Positions 18,120 through 26,362 of a stretch of DNA of 58,192 nucleotides are shown in pieces. Source of the DNA: an uncultured Campylobacter sp. (lineage in GTDB: Bacteria; Campylobacterota; Campylobacteria; Campylobacterales; Campylobacteraceae); contig CAKVDW010000013.1 in the NCBI GenBank assembly GCA_934728065.1, positions 1-58,192 on the forward strand, in the 5' to 3' direction. The notes beneath the pieces were generated by a model. That model had not been told where the DNA came from, did not search any database, and worked only from the letters and a program-made list of their open reading frames with translations. Both the position numbers and the translations under genes were made by a program. Within the stretch, counting starts at the first letter, position 1; each line of letters starts with the position of its first letter.

Positions 18120-19004
18120 CTAGGCAAACACCTTTTCATAGGCTTGTTCTTTTTCTTTTTCAAGGCTTATGATTTCATAGGCGCTTGTATCAGCCAGCAC
18201 GGCTTTTGTCAGCAAGTGATTTAAGTGATGGCTGCCCGCATAAGAGACATAATCCCCAAAAACTCTATATCCAAGCAAGGTTAAATCCCCTATGGCGTCT
18301 AAAATTTTATGTCGCACAAATTCATCGCGAAAGCGCAAGCCCTCAGGGTTTAAAATGCGGTTATCATCTAAAACTACCGTGTTTTCAAGACTGCCCCCAA
18401 GTGCTAAATTCATCGCTCGCAGGGTTTCGACATCTTTTAAAAAGCCAAAGGTGCGCGCACGGGCTATTTCTTCTATGTAGTTTTTCTTGCTGAATTCAAA
18501 GCTATAATGCTGTTCGCCGATTAAAGCGTTGTCAAATTTAATGGTATAATTGATGCGTGGCTCATTTGTGGGCGTGATGCGCACGAATTTATCGCCGTCT
18601 TTTACCTCAATAGTCTTTTTTATCACCAAAATTTTCTTTGGCTCATCAAGCTCGCGCAAACCCGCTTCATCAAGCATCATACAAAAACTTATGGAGCTGC
18701 CGTCCATTACAGGAGCTTCATTTGCATTTAAAACTATGCGAATGTTATCTATCCCGTAAGCATTTATGGCACTCATTAAATGCTCTATTGTTGATACAGA
18801 AGCTTTTTCATTGCCTATAACTGTGGCTAGCTTTGTGTTGATGACATTTGCAGGCTCAGCCTTAAAACTCACATTTAAATCGCTTCTAAAAAAAACTATG
18901 CCGCTGTTTGCCTCCAAAGGCTCTAAACAAAGCTCGATAGGCTCGCCCTTGTGTAGTCCTATGCCTACGCCTTTAACGGCTTTTGCTATGGTTAATTGTT
19001 TCAT
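18120..19004 (-). CDS. lpxC: UDP-3-O-acyl-N-acetylglucosamine deacetylase
   Basis: Zinc deacetylase, the committed step of lipid A synthesis. The 294-aa protein carries the zinc ligands in TIEHLMSAI and the HKILDAIGDL motif (His and Asp), plus a late HHLNHLL. The opening AKAVKGVGIGLHKGE and the middle ARTFGFLKDVE are typical of the family. It shares one base with the upstream peptidase stop. Confidence 0.96.
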   Translation of the reverse strand: MKQLTIAKAVKGVGIGLHKGEPIELCLEPLEANSGIVFFRSDLNVSFKAEPANVINTKLATVIGNEKASVSTIEHLMSAINAYGIDNIRIVLNANEAPVMDGSSISFCMMLDEAGLRELDEPKKILVIKKTIEVKDGDKFVRITPTNEPRINYTIKFDNALIGEQHYSFEFSKKNYIEEIARARTFGFLKDVETLRAMNLALGGSLENTVVLDDNRILNPEGLRFRDEFVRHKILDAIGDLTLLGYRVFGDYVSYAGSHHLNHLLTKAVLADTSAYEIISLEKEKEQAYEKVFA

Positions 19005-20365
19005 TATCTTTGCCTTAATATGATTTTTTTGCTTTCTTCAAAAACTGAAGTGATATTAGTTTTTATCCAAGTCTCATCTTGAAACTGTTCAGGTCGCACC
19101 TCCACGCCTTGCACCAAAATCCCAAAATGCAAATGGTCTCCTAAGGCTAAGCCTGTGATGCCTGTTTTTGCGATAATATCTCCAGCCTTTACCTCATCGC
19201 CCTCAGCCACGAGTTTAGAACTGCAATGCCCATAAAGACTATAAATTCCAAAGCCGTGGTCGATGATGATATTTATGCCATAAATTCCATTATCACCAGC
19301 AAAAACAACCTTACCGCTGAGACTTGAATAAATATCATCTCTTGCAACACTCGCTAAATCAATCCCCATGTGATAAGAATCGCTCAAAAAGTCTTCATTA
19401 TAAGAATAAAATCTATGGTCGGCAAAGTCAGCCACTTTCATAGCATTTTTTAAAGGCACAAACCTTGAAACATTTAAGTCATTAAAGCTCTTGCTGCTTA
19501 CATTAGAACTGAGCTTATGAATAAGTTCTTCATTACTCAAACGCAAGGTTTCGTTAATAAATTTAAACTTTTCAAGTCGGTTAAAATTCTCATCAGGTGC
19601 GTATTGATGAACTAAATCATCAATTTTGCCGTCTATAAATTTATCCTTTAAAGCTATGTTTGAATCTTTATAAATTCTATTTTTCACATAGTATCTAATG
19701 CGTTCTTTGGCTACATTGCCCGCCTTATCTTTGGCAACAACATAGGCTATAAAATCTTTATCTTTGGCATCCCAAGCAATAAGCGCGCCGTAGTGATTTT
19801 CTTTAATATAGGGCAGGACCTTAAATTTTTTGCCCTTATCATTTTCTATGTGAATTTCTTGCAAATTTTCATCTCTTGCTTCAAAAACCACAGCCGCCGC
19901 TCCGCCTTGCTCGATTTGATAAGAATTGCCTAAAATATTTACAGCTGGTTTTCTCGTATCAGCTACGACAAGAACTTTTTTAACAGTTTTATTGCCTATA
20001 AAAAAATTCCAAAGGCTGTTATCTTTGGTTTCTATGAGCAGGGTGTAATTTTGGGCGTTTTTGATGATTTTGGGTAAAGAAATTTCTAAAACAAGTTCTT
20101 TTTTGCCTCTTGCACTTTCATCATAAAGCACGACATCTGAATCTTTTTCATCTTTTTTGAGGGTGATTTTAGCATAATTTAACCCCAAACCATCATCAGA
20201 AATTCTAAGAGCAAGCGGAGTTTGGAAATTCGTATATACAGTATCTTCTATGTAGATTATAGGCGCTTGTCTTTCAAAAATTTGAAACTGCACTGATAAA
20301 ACTAAACCAGCAACCAAAACTAAACCAGCAACAATGCCTTTGTATTTTTTCTTTCTTCTTGCCAT
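19004..20365 (-). CDS. M23/LytM-type peptidoglycan endopeptidase
   Basis: Membrane-anchored cell-wall peptidase. One N-terminal helix (about 10-28) anchors it, a beta-rich region of about 280 residues follows, and the C-terminal LytM domain has zinc ligands in YHMGIDLA (His332, Asp336) and HLHFG (411-415). All metal ligands are kept, so it is probably active rather than a regulator. Related proteins shape the helical cell in Campylobacter and Helicobacter (known). It heads the long minus-strand operon and has its own promoter. Confidence 0.9.
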   Translation of the reverse strand: MARRKKKYKGIVAGLVLVAGLVLSVQFQIFERQAPIIYIEDTVYTNFQTPLALRISDDGLGLNYAKITLKKDEKDSDVVLYDESARGKKELVLEISLPKIIKNAQNYTLLIETKDNSLWNFFIGNKTVKKVLVVADTRKPAVNILGNSYQIEQGGAAAVVFEARDENLQEIHIENDKGKKFKVLPYIKENHYGALIAWDAKDKDFIAYVVAKDKAGNVAKERIRYYVKNRIYKDSNIALKDKFIDGKIDDLVHQYAPDENFNRLEKFKFINETLRLSNEELIHKLSSNVSSKSFNDLNVSRFVPLKNAMKVADFADHRFYSYNEDFLSDSYHMGIDLASVARDDIYSSLSGKVVFAGDNGIYGINIIIDHGFGIYSLYGHCSSKLVAEGDEVKAGDIIAKTGITGLALGDHLHFGILVQGVEVRPEQFQDETWIKTNITSVFEESKKIILRQR

Positions 20366-20394
20366 AAAGCTTTAACCTTAAATTTTCTTTGAAA

Positions 20395-20400
20395 ATTGTA
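20395..20400 (-). promoter_or_regulatory. -10 element heading the peptidase-lpxC-infB operon
   Basis: Minus-strand TACAAT in GCTACAATTTTC, about 30 bases before the peptidase start. Confidence 0.55.
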
Positions 20401-20518
20401 GCTTTTTTGAGTAAATGTTATAACAATTTATAAAGTAAAATGAGAGTTTTAATTTAAATTAAAGATAATTTTAGTTAGAATTATATATTTTAAACTCCTC
20501 ATTATTAAAAGGAAAAGA

Positions 20519-21673
20519 ATGCGAAATTTTTCATTTGAAACGGCTTTAATCCACGCAGGACTTACCACTTGCCCTCGCACAGGGGCTGTCAATGTGCCTA
20601 TTTATCAGACCTCAACCTACAAGCAAAACGCGCTTGGCGAGAATTTGGGCTATGAATACTCACGCACGAAAAACCCCACAAGAGACGGCATTGAAAGCCT
20701 TATCGCTGAGCTAGAAGGCGGCAAATACGGCTTTGCTTACGCTTCTGGGCTTGCGGCTTTGGCAAATGTGTTAAGCCTTTTTAAAAGTGGCGATGAGATA
20801 ATCATCTTAGCGCAGGTGTATGGCGGCACTTTTAGGCTTTTGGATAAGGTTTTTAGGAACTTTGAGATAAATTATACTATCTTTGAGGGTGAAAATTACG
20901 ATGATTTACAAAAACTCATAGGCAAAAAAACAAGGGCGATTTTGTTTGAAACGCCTGCAAATCCGCTTTTAAGCGTGGTGAGTATAGAAAAAATTGCAAA
21001 AATCGCTCAGCAAAAAGGCATCATTTCTATCATCGATAACACCTTTATGACGCCTTATTTGCAACGCCCGCTTGAATTTGGTATTGATATAGTGGTGCAT
21101 TCAGCGACTAAATACATAGGCGGACACAGCGATGTCATCGGTGGCTTGGTAGTTACAAACGACAAGGAACTTGGCGAGCGGCTTGGCTTTTTGCAAAATG
21201 CTATCGGTGCGGTGCTTGCGCCTTTTGACAGCTTTTTGCTGGTTCGTGGGCTTAAAACTTTGGCACTTCGTATGGATAAGCACAGCCAAAACGCGCTTGA
21301 AATCGCTGAGTTTTTGCAAAGCCACAAAAGCGTTGAAAAGGTGTATTATCCAGCTTTAAAGCAAAGTTCATATTATGAAACACACAAAAAACAAGCAAAA
21401 AGCGGGGGCGGAATGATAAGTTTTGAGCTAAAAAAGGGGCTTGATTATAAGAAATTCTTTAAAAGCACTGAAATCATCGCACTTGCTGAGAGTTTAGGCG
21501 GGGTTGAAAGCCTTTTGTGCCACCCTGCATCGATGACTCACGCTTCTATACCGCCGAAAATTCGCTCAAAACTAGGGATAAAAGATGAGTTAATCCGCCT
21601 TTCAGTAGGCATTGAAAGCGCAGATGACTTAATCAAAGACTTACAAAAAGCTATCTCAAAGGCTAGTAAATGA
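20519..21673 (+). CDS. metB: Cystathionine gamma-synthase/lyase family PLP enzyme
   Basis: Cys/Met-metabolism PLP enzyme of 384 aa. It has YEYSRTKNPTRDGIE (45-59), the PLP lysine in SATKYIGG (Lys198) and IDNTFMTPY (172-180). It overlaps the next gene, a beta-replacing PLP enzyme, by four bases (ATGA). The same pair in Helicobacter pylori performs reverse transsulfuration (cystathionine beta-synthase plus gamma-lyase; known), so gamma-lyase is as likely as gamma-synthase. AAAAGGA precedes the ATG, and a TATATT box lies near 20484. Confidence 0.88.
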   Translation: MRNFSFETALIHAGLTTCPRTGAVNVPIYQTSTYKQNALGENLGYEYSRTKNPTRDGIESLIAELEGGKYGFAYASGLAALANVLSLFKSGDEIIILAQVYGGTFRLLDKVFRNFEINYTIFEGENYDDLQKLIGKKTRAILFETPANPLLSVVSIEKIAKIAQQKGIISIIDNTFMTPYLQRPLEFGIDIVVHSATKYIGGHSDVIGGLVVTNDKELGERLGFLQNAIGAVLAPFDSFLLVRGLKTLALRMDKHSQNALEIAEFLQSHKSVEKVYYPALKQSSYYETHKKQAKSGGGMISFELKKGLDYKKFFKSTEIIALAESLGGVESLLCHPASMTHASIPPKIRSKLGIKDELIRLSVGIESADDLIKDLQKAISKASK

Positions 21674-22590
21674 TACACACAAGCATTGCAGGGCTTATCG
21701 GCAACACACCGCTTTTAAAGTTAAGCAAAATAGGCGCGCAAAATGGCAACGAACTTTACGCTAAATGCGAATTCCAAAACCCAGCAGGCGGGATAAAAGA
21801 TAGAATCGCCCTTTACTCGCTCAAAAAGCTCAAAGAAAGCGGAGTTATCAGCGATAAAACAAGTATCATTTGCGCCACAGCTGGCAACACAGGACTTGCG
21901 CTTGCCCTTGCTGGCGTAGAGCTAAATTTAAAGGTGATTTTGGTTGTGGCTGAAAAATTTTCGCCCGAAAAACAAGCCCTAATGAAAGCACTTGGAGCGC
22001 AAATCATTCACACGCCCAAAAATCAAGGCATTGACGGCAGCATAGAGCGAGCAAAAGCCCTTGCAACGCAAACGCCAAACGCTTATTATTTTGACCAATT
22101 CACAAATGAATTCAACCCAAAAGCCCACTATGAAAGCACCGCACGCGAAATTTATGCTGATTTAGAGGGTAAAATCGACTTTTTCGTGTGCGGGGCTGGA
22201 AGCGGGGGCAGTTTTAGCGGAATTTCACGCTTTTTAAAGGAAAAAAATCCGCACACAAAATGCGTTTTGTGCGACCCCGTAGGCTCTATCATCGGTGGTG
22301 GAGAGTGCGGAGAGGCAAATATAGAGGGCATAGGTAACCACTTTGTGCCGCAAACTATGGATATATCGCTTGTTGATGAGGTGATTAAAATCAGCGATGA
22401 TGAAGCCTTTGCGGGCGTGAGGCTTTTAGCGCAAAAAGAAGGCGTGCTAGCTGGCATTTCATCAGGAGCTTGTGCCGCGGCTGCCCTTAAAATCGCTCAA
22501 AAAGTGCAAAATAAAATCATCATTACCCTTTTTGCCGACAGCCTTGACAGATATGTGGATAAAATCAAGCAGTTTCAAATTTTTGATTAA
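21670..22590 (+). CDS. cysM: Cysteine synthase / cystathionine beta-synthase family PLP enzyme
   Basis: Fold-type II PLP enzyme of 306 aa. It has IGNTPLLKL (10-18), the PLP lysine in NPAGGIKDR (Lys43), the phosphate loop AGNTG (71-75) and a second glycine loop GAGSGGSFSG. It may use O-acetylserine plus sulfide, or serine plus homocysteine if it acts with its coupled neighbour. Sequence alone does not decide between these. It converges on dnaG 15 bases away with no evident terminator. Confidence 0.88.
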   Translation: MIHTSIAGLIGNTPLLKLSKIGAQNGNELYAKCEFQNPAGGIKDRIALYSLKKLKESGVISDKTSIICATAGNTGLALALAGVELNLKVILVVAEKFSPEKQALMKALGAQIIHTPKNQGIDGSIERAKALATQTPNAYYFDQFTNEFNPKAHYESTAREIYADLEGKIDFFVCGAGSGGSFSGISRFLKEKNPHTKCVLCDPVGSIIGGGECGEANIEGIGNHFVPQTMDISLVDEVIKISDDEAFAGVRLLAQKEGVLAGISSGACAAAALKIAQKVQNKIIITLFADSLDRYVDKIKQFQIFD

Positions 22591-22605
22591 ATTTAAGGGT
22601 TAAAT

Positions 22606-24396
22606 TCAAAAGATTTCCGCGCTCAAATCAAAGCGGTTTTTTTGGAAGTTTTTAAGCCGTTGCATAAGGGCGTTTTCATCGTCATTTTGCTTTAAATCCT
22701 TTAAAATCTCGCTCAAAAGCCTTTGAAATTCAGCATTTGAAAGCTGTTTTTGCAATTTAAAAACATTTTTATCCACAAGACTTAAAAGCTGTTTTTTGAG
22801 CGAAAACACTATATCAGCACACTTTGAGCGGTTAAAAAAGCCAAGCATTATCTTGCTTAAAGAAAGCAAAAATTCATCAACGCTTTGGAATTTTTTAAGC
22901 TTTTTTATGCTTTGAAATTCAAGCAGTTCGCGCACGAGCGCATTTTCTATGCCTTGCCCTTGCAAGATAGCCTGCAAACTCTCTTTGTCCTTAAAAAAAC
23001 GCTCATCGCAAAGTTCTAAAAAAAGCGCTTGAAATTGAGGATTTTCATATAAAAAAATCAAGGCTTGAAGTTCAGCTAAATCAGTGTTTGCTTGCTTTGC
23101 TGGCGCGTTTAAGTTTTTTTCAAAGCCTTTCTTAAAGCCTACCCTTGGCGAAAGCCCTACCAAATCAACACTCACGCCCAAAAGTTGCGCCACTAAATTC
23201 GTGTAAGACTGCGCTATTAGGGGTTCAAGCGCAAAGGTGTATTTTTGCACCGCTTCAAGTGCCTTTTGCTTGTCAAGCGGAGTTTGCAAGTCAAAGCCCG
23301 CCACAACGCCCCTTATGTAAAACTCACCAAGTTCTACGCCCTTATCCAGCGCATTATAAAGCATTTTGCTCTGTCCGTTTGCCACCAGCTCGGCAGCGTC
23401 CTTGCCACCTTGCAAATTCACAACCTTGCCACCGATTTTGTGCGTGCTTAAAAGAAAAGCCGAACGCATAGCGGCGTTAAAGCCCGCCGTGTCGCTATCA
23501 AAGCACAAAATCACCCGCGCTTCGTAGCGTTTGATTAGGGGCAAATGCTGCTCGGTTAGTGCCGTGCCAAGCACTGCCACAGCGTTGTTTAGTCCAGCTT
23601 TGTGAAAGGCAATGGCGTCCATATAGCCCTCACAAACTATCATTTCTTTTTGCTTTGCGATTGCTTCTTTTGCTAGATGAAAGGCGTAAAAAACGCGCGA
23701 TTTGTCAAAAAGACGGCATTGCGGGGAATTTACATATTTTGCCTTATTTTCACTATCCAAAGTGCGCCCGCCAAAACCCACGAGCAAGCCCTTGTGGTCG
23801 TATATAGGAAAACTTATGCGGTTAATAAAACTTGCATAATAATCCTTTTGCTCTTCGCTAAATTTCACCGCACCGCATTCAGCGGCGTTTTTAAGCTCGA
23901 TTTTTTCGTTTTTAAGCAGTCTTAAAGTCTCAGCTGAACTTGGGGCATAACCAAGCTCAAATTTTCGCACATCATCATCGCTCAAAGCCCTGTTGTAAAG
24001 GTATTGCAAGGCTTCTTTGTGCTTGCTTAAATTCTGCTTGTAAAAGGCGTTTAAAAGGGGCAAAATTTCATAAATTGCCTTGTTGATTTCTTGCTTTTGG
24101 CTGGTGTAATTAAGCGTAAAGTTACACAGGCTCGCCACGCGCTCAACCGCCTCGCCAAAGCCCACGCGCTCATAATCTTGCACGAATTTAAACACATCGC
24201 CGCCCGCCTTGCACGCAAAGCAGTGGTAAAAGCCCTTTTGAGCGTTGATGCTCATACTTGGGTTTTTGTCATCGTGGAAGGGGCAAACGCACACAAACGC
24301 CGAGCCGCTCTTTTTTACCTCCACATAATGCTCTATAACGCTTACTATATCGGCTCTTTGGCGTAAGTCCTCTATGCTTTTCGCTTCTATTATCAC
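22606..24396 (-). CDS. dnaG: DNA primase
   Basis: Synthesises RNA primers at the replication fork. The N-terminal zinc finger uses Cys38, His41, Cys59 and Cys62; the Toprim core has MIVCEGYMD and LCFDSDTAG. The C-terminal helicase-binding part is present, for a total of 596 aa. It follows moeA by ten bases and has no promoter that I can see, so it appears to be transcribed with the molybdopterin genes. Confidence 0.96.
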   Translation of the reverse strand: MIIEAKSIEDLRQRADIVSVIEHYVEVKKSGSAFVCVCPFHDDKNPSMSINAQKGFYHCFACKAGGDVFKFVQDYERVGFGEAVERVASLCNFTLNYTSQKQEINKAIYEILPLLNAFYKQNLSKHKEALQYLYNRALSDDDVRKFELGYAPSSAETLRLLKNEKIELKNAAECGAVKFSEEQKDYYASFINRISFPIYDHKGLLVGFGGRTLDSENKAKYVNSPQCRLFDKSRVFYAFHLAKEAIAKQKEMIVCEGYMDAIAFHKAGLNNAVAVLGTALTEQHLPLIKRYEARVILCFDSDTAGFNAAMRSAFLLSTHKIGGKVVNLQGGKDAAELVANGQSKMLYNALDKGVELGEFYIRGVVAGFDLQTPLDKQKALEAVQKYTFALEPLIAQSYTNLVAQLLGVSVDLVGLSPRVGFKKGFEKNLNAPAKQANTDLAELQALIFLYENPQFQALFLELCDERFFKDKESLQAILQGQGIENALVRELLEFQSIKKLKKFQSVDEFLLSLSKIMLGFFNRSKCADIVFSLKKQLLSLVDKNVFKLQKQLSNAEFQRLLSEILKDLKQNDDENALMQRLKNFQKNRFDLSAEIF

Positions 24397-24406
24397 GCTT
24401 TGTCCT

Positions 24407-25600
24407 TTATGAAAGCAGCATAATGCTTACTAAATCGCCATTTTCTAGCCTTTGACACTCTTTTGGCACGAGCATTAGGGCTGAATTTTGATTTAAATTG
24501 CTAATAATCGCGCTACTTCCTTGCTTTTTGTCCTTTAAATTCACGCAAACCTTGCCGTTTTCAAACTCCACATTGCAAGCGACAAATTCAAAAAAGGGCG
24601 ATTTTTTGCTGTATGCGCCCTTCAAAAAAGCCTTGATGACAAAGTCATTTTTCTGGCAAAGCCACGAATTTAGGATTTGCCTAGCTGTTAAATGAAAGGC
24701 GACCATCGATGAGTAAGGAAAGCCCGCAAAGGCTAAAATAAACTTCTTGCCGCTTTTTGCTACCTTGATATGCCTGCCCGGCTTTATGTCAAGCTTGTCG
24801 ATGATAAGCTCATACTCACGCACAGCGGCTTTTAAAAAGTCAAAATCCCCCATAGACACGCCGCCTGTGGTAATAAGTATATCACAACTTTCAAGGGCGT
24901 TCGCAATAGCAGGCTTTACAGAGTGCTGTTTGTCTTTAAGCAATGGAAAAATAATAGCCCTTGCGCCAAAACTTCGCGCTAAACTCGCTATGGCTATGTG
25001 ATTTGATGAGCGAATTTGAGCAGGATTATCCAAACTTTCGCCCAAATCTTTCAGCTCATCGCCACTGCTTAAAACGCCTATTACAGGCTTTATAAAGACG
25101 CTTATGTGAAAAAAACCAAGTTCAGCTAAAAGCGCAAGCTCACTAAAACCAAGCTTTGTGCCTTTTTTGAGCAAAATTTCGCCCTTTTTGTAACTCTCTC
25201 CAACACCGCGCACCGCAAAGCCTAGCGGCATTTTTTGATTTACTTTGAGCGTGTCATTTTCAACGCTTACATTTTCCACAGGCACGAGTGTGTCTAAATT
25301 TGCGCTCATTAGCGAGCCTGTAAAGGTTTTGACACATTCATTTTCTTTGGGCGAGTATTTTGGAAAGGTCCCAGCAGGCACTGAACCGATGATTTTGAGG
25401 GCGTTTTCTTGCTCGGCAAAACGAATGGCGTAGCCGTCCATTGACGCTGTGGCAAAGGCTGGATAATCATCATTCGCGCTTATGTCGCAGGCTAAAATGC
25501 GCCCTAAACACTCCGTAAGGGCGATTTTTTCGACTTTTTCGTAGGGCAAAACGCTTGCAAGCAAGATTTCAAGCCCTTTTTCATAAGACATTAAGCTCAT
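24407..25600 (-). CDS. moeA: Molybdopterin molybdenumtransferase MoeA
   Basis: Inserts molybdate into adenylylated molybdopterin. The 397-aa protein has PAFATASMDGYAIR (about 43-56), SGDEL, and the MoCF loop TTGGVSMGDFDF, followed by KPGRHIKVAKSG and FAGFPYSS. All domains are present. It starts two bases after the moaE stop. Confidence 0.95.
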   Translation of the reverse strand: MSLMSYEKGLEILLASVLPYEKVEKIALTECLGRILACDISANDDYPAFATASMDGYAIRFAEQENALKIIGSVPAGTFPKYSPKENECVKTFTGSLMSANLDTLVPVENVSVENDTLKVNQKMPLGFAVRGVGESYKKGEILLKKGTKLGFSELALLAELGFFHISVFIKPVIGVLSSGDELKDLGESLDNPAQIRSSNHIAIASLARSFGARAIIFPLLKDKQHSVKPAIANALESCDILITTGGVSMGDFDFLKAAVREYELIIDKLDIKPGRHIKVAKSGKKFILAFAGFPYSSMVAFHLTARQILNSWLCQKNDFVIKAFLKGAYSKKSPFFEFVACNVEFENGKVCVNLKDKKQGSSAIISNLNQNSALMLVPKECQRLENGDLVSIMLLS

Positions 25601-25602
25601 TT

Positions 25603-26040
25603 TTACCCCAAAATTCCAGCGTGTTTGAGCTTTGATGAACGCTCAAAGGCGTAAGTTTTCACGCCATTTTTCACATCAAACTTCCAAATAGGCGCATTTG
25701 CTTTAAAATCCTCGACAAATTCGTTGATGAGCGCAAGCCCTAGCTTTCTTTGCTTGCTGATAACCGCCACAAAATAGCTACTTTGATGAATTTTAACCTC
25801 CCCTTTGGCGTGTGCAAAGCACAGCACTACCTTATCTTGCGCCACTTTTTCGCACCATTTATCAAACCAGGCTTTAAGCAATTTCTCGTAAATCTCAAAA
25901 TACAAAGCCTCAACGCCATTTTCATCACGCACAATCCCACAAAAAGTAATCATCGCGCCTAAATTTTCGCTTTTGTAGCGTTCAAACCACGCTTTGTGAA
26001 TTTGAGTAACGCTCAAAGCCCCATTATGCAGCTCAAACAT
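25603..26040 (-). CDS. moaE: Molybdopterin synthase catalytic subunit MoaE
   Basis: Adds dithiolene sulfur to precursor Z together with MoaD. The 145-aa protein has NLGAMITFCGIVRDENG (about 27-43), the family core, and later KVVLCFAHAKGEVKIHQSSYFVAV and PIWKFDVKNG. It lies three bases after moaD in the same operon. Confidence 0.95.
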   Translation of the reverse strand: MFELHNGALSVTQIHKAWFERYKSENLGAMITFCGIVRDENGVEALYFEIYEKLLKAWFDKWCEKVAQDKVVLCFAHAKGEVKIHQSSYFVAVISKQRKLGLALINEFVEDFKANAPIWKFDVKNGVKTYAFERSSKLKHAGILG

Positions 26041-26043
26041 AGC

Positions 26044-26265
26044 TTAACCTCCGCTCACAGGCGGCAAAAGCGTGATTTTATCGCCATCTTTTAAGGGCGT
26101 ATCCACGCTAGAAACGATTTCATCATTGACAGCCACAGCGCACAGCCCAAGCCACTCTTTCAAAGCCTCGTCCTTTTGCAAATGCGCCTTTAACTCACTC
26201 AAAGAGTAAATGTCAAGCTCAATGCTTGCTTTTTCAATGGGTCCTAAAAACTCGACCTTAATCAT
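26044..26265 (-). CDS. moaD: Molybdopterin synthase sulfur carrier subunit MoaD
   Basis: A ubiquitin-like 73-aa sulfur carrier. It ends in the required Gly-Gly (LLPPVSGG), which becomes the thiocarboxylate, and has the internal signature AVNDEIV and LKDGDKITL. It heads moaD-moaE-moeA-dnaG. Confidence 0.94.
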   Translation of the reverse strand: MIKVEFLGPIEKASIELDIYSLSELKAHLQKDEALKEWLGLCAVAVNDEIVSSVDTPLKDGDKITLLPPVSGG

Positions 26266-26294
26266 AAAAATCCTTTTTTTGAATTTTTTAAATG

Positions 26295-26300
26295 ATTATA
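26295..26300 (-). promoter_or_regulatory. -10 element for moaD operon
   Basis: Minus-strand TATAAT in CGAGTATAATCATT, 30 bases before moaD. Confidence 0.6.
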
Positions 26301-26329
26301 CTCGAATTTGGCTTAAAATTTTATATTTT

Positions 26330-26362
26330 CTAGGCTTTATCGAATTTATCGCTTAAGCCTAG
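26330..26362 (-). terminator. Hairpin at the end of flgE
   Basis: CTAGGCTT and AAGCCTAG form an 8-bp stem that includes the flgE stop codon. The tail is AT-rich rather than a pure T-run, so the terminator may be weak. Confidence 0.5.
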
